Below are positions 1 to 10,302 of a stretch of 42,003 nucleotides of DNA, one piece after another. Position numbers and translations under genes: made by a program. Origin of the DNA: Aphelenchoides besseyi (lineage: Eukaryota; Nematoda; Chromadorea; Rhabditida; Aphelenchoididae). Numbering within the stretch: the stretch's first letter is position 1; every line of letters begins with the position of its first letter. A model generated the notes under the pieces. That model was not told where the DNA came from. It searched no databases and worked only from the letters and a program-made list of their open reading frames with translations. The DNA lies in assembly GCA_024699855.1 (NCBI GenBank), contig JAMPIQ010000016.1, forward strand, positions 1 through 42,003, read 5' to 3'.

Positions 1-1420
1 CCGGCCGCCAGCCGGATGAGGCGCTGGTGGAGTTCATAGGTGCGGCGGCGCGCATGGCGGGGCTGGCTATCGACCGCAAAAGGGCGGCGGAACATATCGC
101 CTTCCTGGCGGATCACGACATGCTGACCCGGCTGCCGAACCGCCGTTTCCTCGATACGAGACTGCCGGAAATACTGGCGGCGGCGGCAAAGGCGAACCGA
201 AGGGTCGGTATCGGTTTTCTCGATCTCGACAATTTCAAGCAGATCAACGATACGCTCGGCCACAGCATCGGCGACGCGTTGCTGTCGAAAACCGCCGAGC
301 GCATTGCGAAAAGCCTCCGGAAGAACGATCTCGTTCTCAGGGTGGGCGGCGACGAGTTCGTCATCATTCTCGAAGAGCGCAGGGACGATGTCGAAAACCG
401 CCTGCAGCGCATCCGCGCCGCTGTCTCGCAGCCCTTGCGTATCGGCAATTACGATATCAAGGTCACATGCAGCATCGGCATGGCCTTTTTCCCGGAGCAT
501 GGGGAAAACCACGGCGGAAATCGTCGCGGCGGCCGATCTCGCCATGTATGAAGCCAAACATACCGGGCGCGACAGCATTGCCACCTTCACCCCGAACATG
601 GCGGATGATCTGAGAAAGAAGTTCACCCGCATCGAGGAATTGCGAAAGGCGGTAAAGAGGGACGAGTTCGTGCTGCACTTCCAGCCGCAGGTCGATCTTG
701 TCAGCGGCCGGATCAGCGGCGTGGAGGCGCTGGTGCGCTGGCAGCACCCCACGGAAGGTCTGCTCGGTCCTGCGGAATTCATCGGGCTTGCGGAAGAAAC
801 CGGCCTGATCGTCGAACTCGGAGAAAGCATTCTCGAAAAGGCCTGTCGTCAGGCGCAGGCATGGGCCGCCGCCGGCCTGTCGCCCGTCAAAATGGCGGTC
901 AATATCTCTCCGCGGCAGTTTCAGGGCGGGCTGGTGCAGCAGATCAGGTCGGTGCTCAAGGAAACCGGCCTTGCGCCATCCCTGCTGGAAATCGAAATCA
1001 CCGAGACGCTCATCATTCAGGATGTTTGAAACATCGGTGCGGATCATGCGGGCCATCAAACAGATGGGTGTCAGCCTGGCGTTGGATGATTTCGGTATCG
1101 GTTATTCCTGCCTCGGCATGCTCAAGACATTCCCGCTCTCGTGCATGAAGATAGACCGCTCGTTCCTGACCCATCTCTGCCGGAAAAGACCAAGGACAGC
1201 GCCATCGTCTCGATCATGATCCAGCTTGCCGGATCTCTCGGCATCGATGTCATTGCCGAAGGTGTGGAGGCCAGCGAGCAGGCGACATTTCTACGGGGAT
1301 GCCGGCTGCCCCTACGGTCAGGGTTATTACTTCAGTCGCCCGGTGCCGGCAGAGGCGATCGAAGACATGCTGGCGAAGACGACGATATTCGCGACCGGCT
1401 TACCCGAACACCGCCTATAA
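1..1420 (+). CDS. GGDEF-EAL cyclic-di-GMP protein, 5' truncated by window edge
   Basis: Bifunctional cyclic-di-GMP turnover protein. It enters the window in frame, and the first ~25 residues resemble the end of a GAF sensor domain. The GGDEF domain has an intact GGDEF motif near nt 345-360 and an RxxD inhibitory-site motif (RKND) five residues before it. The EAL domain has EAL (nt ~724), the NISPRQF, ITET and LDDFGIGYS motifs, KIDRSF, IAEGVE and QGYYFSRP, so the known catalytic residues of both domains are present. The frame breaks near 503, 1025, 1177 and 1295. Each break is explained by 1-2 surplus bases (G, T, CT, G) and the domain continues across it. The stop is TAA at 1418-1420. Both activities look possible; which dominates cannot be told. 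The sensor half lies outside the window. Confidence 0.9.
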
Positions 1421-1560
1421 GCTGCCTCGGGCGACCGGTTGTTTCAGATCGTCCAGATATGGCTTCCAGGGAGAGGCCGGGCGGAAGTTTTGCCGCCTGC
1501 GTCCTTTCCTTTTCCTCGACGAAAACCACTTTGCTTCCCCATGCCCGCGCGTCTTGACGC

Positions 1561-1592
1561 CTCCCGATCCGGACGGGACGGGAGCGTTTTTG
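1561..1592 (+). terminator. Rho-independent terminator after the GGDEF-EAL gene
   Basis: Arms CTCCCG (1561-1566) and CGGGAG (1579-1584) form a six-pair stem, followed by a short T-rich tract (CGTTTTTG). It lies 140 nt after the GGDEF-EAL stop and before the AT-rich porin leader. Confidence 0.55.
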
Positions 1593-1879
1593 TTTTGGTG
1601 TCTTATAATTTAGTAATTGAAGACAATATTTAAAAGTAATAAATTCTATTATTGTTAAATAATAATAAGAAATATTATATTTTAAACTATTAAATTGTTG
1701 TAATTTTACTACGAAATTGAATTGTGTACTTTATCTGTATTTGTATTCCGTCGATTTAAATTGCGAGTCTGCGGCAACTTCTGTCATTTGCTGAATCAGC
1801 GCAGGGAAGCGGGCGGCAGGGAAAGACCAGCCCTCAAAATTTGCGCATTCGTTGAAAAATTTTTGACTGGAGATTACAA
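1593..1879 (+). promoter_or_regulatory. AT-rich leader/promoter region of the porin gene
   Basis: No gene seen. Positions 1621-1740 contain only 18 G/C in 120 bases by count, in a locus that is otherwise GC-rich. The tract ends about 140 nt before the porin ATG. Such tracts can serve as UP elements or as binding sites for AT-preferring silencers such as the MucR/Ros family of Rhizobiaceae; this is inference. I cannot fix a -35/-10 pair with confidence. The porin RBS is the GGAG at about 1869-1872. Confidence 0.4.
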
Positions 1880-3031
1880 ATGAACATCAAGAGCCTTCTC
1901 ATCGGCTCCGCTGCGGCTCTCGCAGCAGTATCCGGCGCACAGGCCGCTGACGCCATCGTCGCCGCCGAGCCGGAAGCCATGGAATATGTTCGCGTCTGCG
2001 ACGCTTTCGGCACCGGCTTCTTCTACATCCCCGGCACCGAAACCTGCCTGAAGTTCGACGGTTACGTCCGTTTCCAGACGGACTTCGGTCGCGGCAAGGC
2101 TGGCGACTCGGATTGGGACAGCTTCTCGCGCGCCCAGTTCAACATCGATACCCGCACCGACACCGAACTGGGCGCTCTGCGCGGCTATATCGGTTTCCGT
2201 GGCGATGCCGACCAAGACAGCAGCCGCGGCGTTGTCGTCGATCAGGCATTTATCGAGCTCAGCGGCCTCAAGGTCGGTTTCTACTACAACTGGTGGGATG
2301 ATGGTCTCGCTGGCGAATATGACCAGCTCAGCTCCAACAAGACCCGTCTGAACGCTATCCGTTACACCTACGATGCCGGCTCGTTCTACGCTGGTGTTGC
2401 AGTTGAAGAACTCGAAGGCGTTATCGCTGGCAACGATGCTGATGTAGCAGCTACAGTAATCTCTGGAAGGGTTAGCGGTGGTTACACCGCCATCAATAAA
2501 ACAAACAACCTCGGCGTAGCCCAAGGCAACTGGACCACCGCCAACGGAAAAAGCGCCACCGACAACAACGTCGGTATTAGCGCTATCATCGGCGGAAAGT
2601 TCGGCGCTGTTAAGGCCAACGTCCTCGGCGGTTACGACACCAATGCTGAGAATGGCGCAATCCGCGCAATCCTGACGGCAGACCTCGGTCCGGGCACGTT
2701 CGGCCTTGCTGGCGCATGGGCATCGGGTGCCAACGCATATTACGAAGAATCGGAATGGACCGTGGCCGCCGAATATTCGATCAAGGCAACCGACAAGCTG
2801 ACCATCACCCCCGGCTTCCAGTACTTCGGTACGCTGGATATCGGTACGGATGGCAAGTTCACGGGTGATCGCGATGCATGGCGCGCTGGCGTCGCTGCTG
2901 GCTACAAGATCACTTCCGGCCTCTCCACGAAGGTTGCGGTGACCTATCAGGACGTCGACGGCCGCGAAGGTCGCGACAGTGGTGCTGGCGACAGCTGGAC
3001 CGGTTTCGTTCGTCTCGAGCGCGCGTTCTAA
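1880..3031 (+). CDS. Porin, alphaproteobacterial Porin_2 family (RopA/Omp2b type)
   Basis: Outer-membrane trimeric porin for passive diffusion of small hydrophilic solutes, 383 aa and complete. A Sec signal peptide covers residues 1-22 (MNIKSLLIGSAAALAAVSGAQA, cut before ADA). The family's hallmark N-terminus follows: a conserved stretch around VRVCDAFGTGFFYIPGTETC with two cysteines, then FDGYVRFQTDFGR. The rest is beta-strand-like alternation with an aromatic C-terminal residue (ERAF) typical of Bam-recognised barrels. The start is supported by a GGAG 8 nt upstream. The gene stands alone between two terminators. Codon use is smoother and less GC-biased than its neighbours, as expected for a highly expressed gene. 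The family call is firm; pore selectivity is not inferable. Confidence 0.95.
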   Translation: MNIKSLLIGSAAALAAVSGAQAADAIVAAEPEAMEYVRVCDAFGTGFFYIPGTETCLKFDGYVRFQTDFGRGKAGDSDWDSFSRAQFNIDTRTDTELGALRGYIGFRGDADQDSSRGVVVDQAFIELSGLKVGFYYNWWDDGLAGEYDQLSSNKTRLNAIRYTYDAGSFYAGVAVEELEGVIAGNDADVAATVISGRVSGGYTAINKTNNLGVAQGNWTTANGKSATDNNVGISAIIGGKFGAVKANVLGGYDTNAENGAIRAILTADLGPGTFGLAGAWASGANAYYEESEWTVAAEYSIKATDKLTITPGFQYFGTLDIGTDGKFTGDRDAWRAGVAAGYKITSGLSTKVAVTYQDVDGREGRDSGAGDSWTGFVRLERAF

Positions 3032-3136
3032 TAGTCTACAAAAAGCATAGTAGGGTTAGACAACTCAGATCCACCCCGTTTCCGAACGGGTGAGTAACTA
3101 GCTCCAGTCAAAGTTCCTGACATGATGTCGGGTTTG

Positions 3137-3168
3137 CTCCCCGGACCCCTCCAGGCCGGGGAGTTTTT
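3137..3168 (+). terminator. Strong Rho-independent terminator after the porin
   Basis: Arms CTCCCCGG (3137-3144) and CCGGGGAG (3156-3163) form a perfect eight-pair stem with an 11-nt loop, followed immediately by TTTTT. It closes the monocistronic porin unit. Confidence 0.9.
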
Positions 3169-3320
3169 GCGCTTATAGTCGATGCGTGGATGACGGCTCC
3201 GTCCATTTGGTCGAAGAATGCGCGCGGGCTTGCTGCTCTTCCCTTGCTCGCAAATGTGATACAGCAAAATCGGCTATCCCGTGAGGAGGGCGATTGAGTA
3301 ATTGTCTGCAATATGAAATA

Positions 3321-3336
3321 TTATTGTATACAATAA
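3321..3336. promoter_or_regulatory. Perfect 16-bp palindrome, GntR-type operator candidate
   Basis: TTATTGTATACAATAA is a perfect palindrome 14 nt before the ATG of the flavin reductase. Its core TGTATACA fits the general GntR operator form (yGT-M-K-ACr). It overlaps any plausible -10 element (TACAAT, 3329-3334), so binding there would repress. No GntR gene is adjacent; the nearest in this window are at 14442 and 23646. The regulator is unknown. Confidence 0.6.
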
Positions 3337-3349
3337 ATCAGGTACTCCC

Positions 3350-3979
3350 ATGGAATTCGATTTTACCGCGCTTGAGCCGCAAAGCCGTTATCGTTTGTTG
3401 ACCAATTTTATCGGTCCACGGCCGATAGCGCTTGTCACGACGCGTTCGGCCGCTGGTCACAACAATGCCGCGCCGATGAGCTTTTTCAATGTTTTCTCCC
3501 ATGATCCGCCGATCGTTATTCTCGGCATCCAGCCGCGTGTGACGGGCGAGGAGAAGGATACGATGGCCAATATTCGTCGCACCGGCGAATTCGTCATCAA
3601 CATGGTCGATATGACTTTGTCCGAACAGATGCTCGTCTGCGGCCTCGGTTTCGACAGCGAAGTTGATGAACTTTCGATCGCCGGATTGACGGCCACGCCC
3701 TGCAGAAAGATCGATGCAAGCTTTGCGGCGGAATCGCCCTGCGCTTTCGAATGCCGTGTGGAGCGTTTGATCGATTATCCGCGCCGTACCCTTGTCCTGG
3801 GGGAGGTGGTGCACATGCATGTCCACAAGGATTGTCTCGATGCGGAAGGGCGTTATGTCGATCCGGACCGATATCAGCCGATCGCGCGCCTGCATGCCGA
3901 TAATTACATCAGCTCGGATCGCCAGTTCGTCCTCAAGGCGCCTGCGATGAGCGACTTCATCAAGCCGACTGGCGAGTGA
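3350..3979 (+). CDS. Flavin reductase family protein (FMN-binding split barrel)
   Basis: 209-aa protein of the DIM6/NTAB flavin reductase-like family, which binds FMN in a split beta-barrel and usually supplies reduced flavin or acts as an oxidoreductase. Visible family features are the N-terminal GPRPIALVTT strand, the phosphate-binding N-x-APMSFFN stretch (residues ~41-50), HDPPIVILGIQ, and TGEFVINMVD near residue 80. The RBS is weak (AGGT), and the start is set by similarity to the family's usual N-terminus. The gene is a single transcription unit behind a palindromic operator. The partner monooxygenase is not in the window, so the substrate is unknown. Confidence 0.88.
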   Translation: MEFDFTALEPQSRYRLLTNFIGPRPIALVTTRSAAGHNNAAPMSFFNVFSHDPPIVILGIQPRVTGEEKDTMANIRRTGEFVINMVDMTLSEQMLVCGLGFDSEVDELSIAGLTATPCRKIDASFAAESPCAFECRVERLIDYPRRTLVLGEVVHMHVHKDCLDAEGRYVDPDRYQPIARLHADNYISSDRQFVLKAPAMSDFIKPTGE

Positions 3980-4334
3980 AGGTTTCTGCGACTGCGACTG
4001 AAGCGCCGAATACCTTTTGCCTGCCGCCGCAAACTCGAGAAAATGAGAGGGTAGGGCATCGCGGCGGCGATGACGATTGGTTTCGTTTCCCGGCGCTGTG
4101 CGGCAGGTCAGGCGAAACGACGGATGGGTCAATGCCGCGATAAAGCTGCGTCCAGTGCGGTTGGAGTGGTTGACCGAACGTCGCGCCCATGACTGCCCGT
4201 GCCTGATGGAATCCGGTCTCGCCACCCCGTGCGGTTTCAGGAAAACAACGGCATTCATTTGCGGGCTTCCCCGCCTCGTTCTAGTGTTCTCCTGCTCGCA
4301 CCATCGCAGGGTCGCGAGCGACGCGGGAGGACGC
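3980..4334. other. Intergenic region without a recognisable gene
   Basis: 355 bases between the flavin reductase and the LysR gene. All reading frames here give low-complexity, Arg/Pro/Ser-rich shadow translations with no family resemblance. No terminator with a T-run is obvious. The 3' end carries the LysR RBS GGGAGG (4325-4330). Confidence 0.5.
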
Positions 4335-5271
4335 ATGATCGACAAGCTGGAATTTTTCATTGCATTGGCGCGCGCAGGGCATTTTGGCCGCGCGGCAGAG
4401 GAGTGCGGCGTTTCCCAAACCCAGTCTCTCGGCCGCGATCCGGCAGCTGGAGGACCAGCTTGGTGTCGTTCTTGTGGTGCGTGCGGCGCGTTATCAGGGG
4501 CTGACACCGGAGGGCCAGCGTGTTCTCGAATGGGCGCGTCGCATCGTCGCCGATACGCGCACCATGCGTGAGGAAATGCGTGCGGCGCGCAAGGGTCTGG
4601 CGGGCCACATCCGCCTTGCGGTCATTCCGACGGCCCTTGCGATGGTGCCGCGATTGACGGAATCCTTTCAGGCGCGGCATCCCGACGTGACCTTTTCCGT
4701 GACGTCACGCACCTCGCTTCAGGTCCTGAGCCAGATCGAAAACCTCGAGATCGATGCGGGAATCAGCTATCTCGACAATGAACCTCTTGGCCGAGTGACC
4801 ACGGTACCGCTCTATTCGGAGCGATATCACCTGATTGCAGCAGCCGGAACGCCGCTCGCCGATCAGGAAAGCGTTACCTGGAAGCAGGTTTCAGGTCTTA
4901 GGTTATGCCTATTGACTTCGGATATGCAGAACCGCCGCATCATCAACAAGCATATGGCTGAAGCGGGCGTTGAGGTGAAGCCGACATTGGAGTCCAACTC
5001 CATGATTGTGCTGTTTTCGCATATCCGAACCGGACAATGGGCTTCAATAATGCCGCGTAACATAGCGGAATCATTCGGTTTTCCAAAACAGATCAGAATG
5101 ATACCGATTACCGAGCCGGATGCGGAGCATCTGGTGGGGTTGATCGCGACCTATCGTGAACCGCACACGCCACTCGTTTCTGCGCTTCTTCATGAGGCGC
5201 GTCAGCGCGCAGCGGCGATGGCTTTTGATAGGAATTTCCTATCGGTTGACGAAAACACATTATTGACCTGA
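4335..5271 (+). CDS. LysR-type regulator of the formate dehydrogenase operon (one frameshift)
   Basis: LysR-type transcriptional regulator, about 311 aa after removing one surplus base. The N-terminal winged HTH covers roughly residues 1-60 (IDKLEFFIALARAGHFGRAAEECGVSQ, then PSLSAAIRQLEDQLG), followed by a periplasmic-binding-protein-like effector domain from about residue 90. The frame breaks at ~4424, where AAA has one extra A between the two HTH halves. The start ATG follows GGGAGG by 4 nt. It is co-directional with and immediately upstream of fdsG; fds operons are commonly headed by such a regulator (FdsR in Cupriavidus). That it controls fds is inferred from position and from the palindrome in its 3' end. 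The effector is unknown. Confidence 0.88.
5227..5243. promoter_or_regulatory. LysR-box palindrome (T-N11-A) inside the 3' end of the LysR gene
   Basis: GATAGGAATTTCCTATC is a perfect inverted repeat with one central base, and ATAGGAATTTCCTAT contains the T-N11-A core typical of LysR operators. It lies about 130 nt before fdsG. TTGACG at 5246-5251 immediately after it could be a -35 element. This is a likely activator site for the fds promoter, although it lies inside coding sequence. Confidence 0.6.
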
Positions 5272-5375
5272 TCCGGCCGACCTCGCCATTCTCCAGAACC
5301 ATGCAGGGGCTGCGCTGACACTGAAACATGTGCCGTTCGCCATACCTGCCCCTGTCGGTTTGGGAGGACTGGCTT

Positions 5376-5855
5376 ATGAATATCCGTGCGGTTGCCGCAG
5401 ATGAGGCGGCTCGTGTTTCCGCCATCATTGACGAACTTCTCCACCTGGAGGGGCCATTGCTGCCCATTCTGCACGCGGTGCAGGAAGAATTCGGCTACAT
5501 ACCGGAAAGCGCCAAGCAGATCGTCGCATCCGCGCTGAATATATCGCGCGCCGAGGTCCATGGCGTCGTGACCTTCTATCCCGATTTTCGAGATCATCCG
5601 TCCGGCCGGCATGTGCTGAAGCTCTGTCGCGCCGAGGCTTGCCAGTCGATGGGTGGCGAGCCTCTTGCGGAAACCATCAAGCACCGGCTCGGCCTCGACT
5701 GGCACGAAACCGCAGCCGACGGTTCCGTCACGCTGGAGCCAGTCTTCTGTCTCGGGCTTTGCGCACAGGCGCCCGCGCTGATGCTGGATGGCGAGCTTCA
5801 TGCGCGACTGGATGAGCACTGTCTTGGCGACATTCTGGCGGAGGCGCGCCGATGA
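5376..5855 (+). CDS. fdsG: NAD-dependent formate dehydrogenase gamma subunit
   Basis: Gamma subunit of the cytoplasmic, oxygen-tolerant, Mo-dependent NAD+-linked formate dehydrogenase; homologous to NuoE of complex I. 159 aa. It carries the thioredoxin-like [2Fe-2S] site with cysteines at C84, C89, C125 and C129 (C-x4-C and C-x3-C). Typical sequence includes EEFGYIPESA and VHGVVTFYPDF. An upstream in-frame ATG at 5328 exists, but the ATG at 5376 follows GGGAGG (5362-5367) at the right distance and matches the family N-terminus. It overlaps fdsB by ATGA, indicating translational coupling. Confidence 0.95.
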   Translation: MNIRAVAADEAARVSAIIDELLHLEGPLLPILHAVQEEFGYIPESAKQIVASALNISRAEVHGVVTFYPDFRDHPSGRHVLKLCRAEACQSMGGEPLAETIKHRLGLDWHETAADGSVTLEPVFCLGLCAQAPALMLDGELHARLDEHCLGDILAEARR

Positions 5856-7318
5856 GTGTCACCGTTTTTGTTCCAGGCGATTCCGCCGCGCTTGCCGTTG
5901 GCGCAGACCGTGTCGCCGAAGCAATCGGCCGCGAGGCGGCCAGCCGCAACCTCGAGGTTCATATTGTCCGCAATGGCTCGCGCGGCATGCTCTGGCTTGA
6001 AGTGCTGGTGGAAGTGCGCACCGAACATGGCCGTATTGCCTATGGGCCGGTCAAGGCCAGCGACGTTGCTTCACTTTTCGATGCGGGTTTTCTCACCGGC
6101 GGCGAGCATCGTCTCTGTCTCGGGCCGACGAAGGACATTCCGTTCCTGAAAAGCCAGACGCGCCTGACATTTGCCCGCTGCGGCGTTACCGATCCATTGT
6201 CGCTTGCGGATTACCGCGCCTATCAGGGCTTGAAAGGCCTCGAAAAAGCCGTCGCCATGGCGCCGGCCGATATCGTTGCGCAAGTGACCGAAAGCGGCCT
6301 GCGCGGACGCGGCGGCGCGGGTTTCCCGACCGGTATCAAATGGAAGACCGTCGCCGATGCGGTGGCCGACCAGAAATATATCGTCTGCAATGCCGATGAG
6401 GGCGATAGCGGCACCTTCGCCGACCGCATGATCATGGAAGGCGATCCCTTCGTGCTGATCGAAGGCATGGCGATTGCCGGCCTCGCCGTCGGCGCGACGA
6501 AAGGTTTCATCTATACGCGCTCGGAATATCCTTACGCCATCAAGGTCATGGAGCAGGCAATCGCAATCGCCCGCCGCGAAGGCATCATTGGCCCATCCGT
6601 GCTTGGTTCCGGGCGGGCCTTCGATCTCGAAGTGCGCATGGGTGCCGGGGCCTATGTCTGCGGCGAGGAAACCTCGCTTCTGAACAGTCTGGAGGGCAAG
6701 CGCGGAACCGTGCGCGCCAAGCCGCCGCTTCCTGCTTTGCAGGGCCTGTTCGGCAGGCCCACCGTCGTCAACAATGTGATTTCGCTCGCCTCTATTCCGG
6801 TCATCATGGATCGCGGCGCGGCGTTTTATCGCGATTTCGGCGTCGGCCGCTCGCATGGCACCATTCCCATCCAGCTTGCCGGAAACATCCGGCATGGCGG
6901 GCTTTATGAGACCGCCTTCGGCCTGCCGCTCGGGCAGCTGGTCAATGAGATCGGTGGCGGCACGATCACCGGCCGCCCAGTCAAGGCGGTGCAGGTGGGT
7001 GGTCCGCTCGGGGCCTATTTCCCGGTTTCGCTGTTCGACACGATCTTCGACTATGAAGCCTTCACCGCCGCCGGTGGCCTGATCGGCCATGCCGGCATCG
7101 TGGTTTTCGACGATACTGCCGATATGCTGCATCAGGCCCGGTTCGCGCTGGAATTCTGCGCCGTCGAAAGCTGCGGCAAGTGCACGCCCTGTCGCATCGG
7201 CTCCACACGCGGCGTCGAGACGGTGGACAGGATCGCGCTCGGCATCGAGCCGGAGAAAAATACGGCACTCCTCGCAGATCTCTGCGAGACCATGAAATTC
7301 GGTTCGCTCTGTGCGCTC

Positions 7319-7350
<32 letters not shown>

Positions 7351-7408
7351 ACTCCGGCATTTCCCTGATGATTTTGCCCCCATCCCACGTGTTGAAGCGG
7401 CGGAGTAA
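5852..7408 (+). CDS. fdsB: NAD-dependent formate dehydrogenase beta (diaphorase) subunit
   Basis: Diaphorase subunit of the FdsABG complex. It takes electrons from the Fe-S chain to FMN and reduces NAD+; homologous to NuoF. 518 aa, intact. The N-terminal ~110 residues are a degenerate NuoE-like domain. The FMN/NADH site includes GRGGAGFPTG (residues 152-161), the CNADEGDSGTF stretch and GAGAYVCGEETSL. The C-terminal [4Fe-4S] site is CGKCTPC plus a further Cys in GSLCALGG. The start is the ATG of the ATGA overlap with fdsG, and fdsA begins 4 nt after the stop. Confidence 0.96.
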
Positions 7409-7412
7409 GACC

Positions 7413-10298
7413 ATGGCCCTTGTAACGGAATTCGACTATGGAACCCCCAAATCCCACGCAACTGAAATGGTGGACGCTCACCATCGACGGCAGGCAGGTG
7501 ACTGTGCCTGCGGGAACCTCGATCATGCGCGCCTCGCGCGAAGCGGGTATCGATGTTCCAAAGCTCTGCGCCACCGACATGGTGGATGCCTTCGGTTCCT
7601 GCCGCCTCTGTCTGATCGAGGTGGAGGGCCGCAATGGCACCCCCGCCTCCTGCACCACGCCTGTCGCCCCCGGTCTCGTCGTGCACACGCAGACGGAGCG
7701 GCTGAAGCAGATCCGCAAGGGCGTGATGGAGCTTTATATCTCCGATCACCCGCTCGACTGTCTGACCTGCGCCGCCAATGGCGATTGCGAACTGCAGGAT
7801 ATGGCCGGCGCCGTTGGCCTGCGCGATGTGCGCTACGGATACGAAGGCGACAACCACGTCAAGGCCCGCACTGGCGATGGCGATCTTAACGCGCGCGCTG
7901 GATGCCGAAGGATGAAAGCAATCCCTATTTCACTTACGATCCTTCCAAATGTATCGTCTGCTCCCGTTGCGTGCGCGCCTGCGAGGAAGTGCAGGGCACT
8001 TTCGCGCTGACGATCGAAGGGCGCGGTTTTGAAAGCCGTGTGTCGCCCGGCGCGCATGAGGCGTTCCTCGATTCCGACTGCGTTTCCTGCGGCGCCTGCG
8101 TGCAGGCCTGTCCGACGGCGACGCTGACGGAGAAATCGGTGATCGAGATCGGCCAGCCGGAGCATTCGCTGGTCACGACCTGCGCCTATTGCGGCGTCGG
8201 CTGCTCCTTCAAGGCGGAAATGCGCGGTGAAGAGCTGGTGCGCATGGTGCCGTGGAAGGACGGGCAGGCCAATCGCGGCCATTCCTGCGTCAAGGGCCGC
8301 TTCGCTTATGGTTATGCCACCCACAGGGACCGCATTCTCAACCCGATGATCCGCGAAAAGATCAGCGATCCATGGCGGGAAGTCACGTGGGAGGAGGCCT
8401 TCTCCCATGTCGCGTCGGAGTTCCGGCGTATCCAGGGCCAATATGGCCGGGAATCCATCGGCGGCATCACCTCGTCCCGCTGCACGAACGAAGAAACCTT
8501 CCTCGTCCAGAAACTCATCCGCGCCGGCTTCGGCAATAACAACGTCGATACCTGCGCCCGCGTCTGCCATTCGCCGACGGGCTACGGTCTCGGCCAGGCC
8601 TTCGGCACCTCCGCCGGCACGCAGAATTTCGATAGCGTCGAGCAGTCCGATGTGGTGCTCGTGATCGGCGCCAATCCGACGGATGGGCATCCTGTTTTCG
8701 GCTCGCGGCTGAAGAAGCGGCTGCGCCAGGGCGCGAAGCTGATCGTCATCGATCCGCGCCGTATCGATCTCGTCCGCACGCCGCATGTGGAGGCGTCCTT
8801 CCACCTGCCGCTGAAGCCCGGAACGAATGTCGCGGTGCTGACGGCGCTTGCGCATGTCATCGTCACGGAAGGTCTGTTCAACGAAGCCTTCATTCGCGAG
8901 CGCTGCGACTGGTCGGAATTCGAGGATTGGGCCGCTTTCGTCGCCGAGCCTCAGCATAGCCCGGAAGAAACCGAAAGCTTCACCGGTGTGCCCGCAGAAG
9001 AGGTGCGCGGCGCTGCACGTCTTTATGCCAGGGGTGGCAATGGCGCCATCTATTACGGGCTCGGTGTCACCGAGCACAGCCAGGGGTCTACCACGGTGAT
9101 GGCAATCGCCAATCTGGCCATGGCGACCGGCAATATCGGCCGCCCCGGTGTAGGCGTTAATCCGCTGCGCGGTCAGAACAATGTTCAGGGTTCCTGCGAC
9201 ATGGGATCTTTCCCGCACGAGCTTCCGGGCTATCGGCATATTTCCGACGATGCCACGCGCGACATCTTCGAAAAGCTCTGGGGCGTGAAGCTCAACAACG
9301 AGCCGGGGCTGCGTATTCCCAACATGCTCGATGCGGCCGTGGATGGCAGCTTCAAGGGCATCTATATTCAGGGCGAGGATATTCTCCAGTCCGATCCGGA
9401 TACGAAGCACGTCTCGGCCGGTCTCGCCGCGATGGAATGTGTCGTGGTGCACGATCTCTTCCTGAACGAGACGGCGAATTACGCCCATGTCTTCCTGCCG
9501 GGCTCCACCTTCCTCGAAAAGGACGGCACCTTCACCAATGCCGAGCGCCGCATCAACCGCGTCCGCAAGGTTATGTCCCCGAAGAACGGTTATGCCGACT
9601 GGGAAGTGACGCAGAAGCTGGCGCAGGCCATGGGGCTTGTATGGAATTACGCGCATCCGTCCGAGATCATGGACGAGATCGCGGCGACGACACCGAGCTT
9701 TGCCGGTGTTTCCTATGACTATCTGGAGGAGAAGGGCTCGGTGCAGTGGCCCTGCAACGAGAAATTCCCGGATGGTTCGCCGATCATGCATGTGGATGGT
9801 TTCGTGCGCGGCAAGGGCAAGTTCATCCGCACCGAATATGTGGCGACGGACGAACGCACCGGTCCGCGGTTCCCACTGTTGCTCACCACCGGCCGCATCC
9901 TGTCGCAATATAATGTCGGCGCGCAGACACGGCGCACTGAAAACGTCATCTGGCATGAGGAGGATCGGCTCGAAATCCATCCGCACGATGCCGAACAGCG
10001 CGGCGTGAAGGATGGCGACTGGATCAAGCTCGCCAGCCGGTCGGGCGACACGACGCTGCGGGCGCTGATCACCGACCGTGTGGCGCCAGGCGTGGTCTAT
10101 ACGACCTTCCACCATCCCGGCACGCAGGCGAACGTCATCACTACCGACTTCTCCGACTGGGCGACCAACTGTCCGGAATACAAGGTGACCGCCGTGCAGG
10201 TATCGCCTTCCAACGGGCCGACGGAATGGCAGGAGGAATATGATGCGCTTGGCCGCCGTTCGCGGCGGATCAGCGGCAAGCTCGAAGCGGCGGAATAA
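7413..10298 (+). CDS. fdsA: NAD-dependent formate dehydrogenase alpha (catalytic) subunit (two frameshifts)
   Basis: Molybdopterin-containing catalytic subunit oxidising formate to CO2, about 960 aa after correction. In order: N-terminal [2Fe-2S] domain (GSCRLCLIEVEGR), His-Cys3 cluster (HPLDCLTCAANGDC, H-x3-C-x2-C-x5-C), two ferredoxin [4Fe-4S] sites (CIVCSRCVRAC and CVSCGACVQAC), the [4Fe-4S] site next to the cofactor (CAYCGVGC), then the bis-MGD domains. The active site VCHSPT (nt ~8560) has Cys as Mo ligand with the conserved neighbouring His, so this is a Cys and not a Sec enzyme. The frame breaks near 7470 (one surplus G) and near 7893 (GCGCGC two bases too long). The RBS is partly within the fdsB end. 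Confidence 0.95.
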
Positions 10299-10302
10299 GG
10301 AG

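Noticed and set aside
3338..4507. Minus-strand open frame crossing the flavin reductase and the gap before LysR
   Set aside because: Covers two real plus-strand genes and has Arg/Ser/Pro-rich content; no start signal or family match, even in the gap itself.
6071..7414. Minus-strand open frame of ~447 codons opposite fdsB
   Set aside because: Antisense shadow of an intact, motif-complete fdsB; low-complexity Arg/Ala/Asp-rich translation without RBS.
7880..7900. Programmed frameshift in fdsA at GCGCGC
   Set aside because: Other fds genes are not known to need recoding, and identical-style surplus bases occur in unrelated genes throughout the window.
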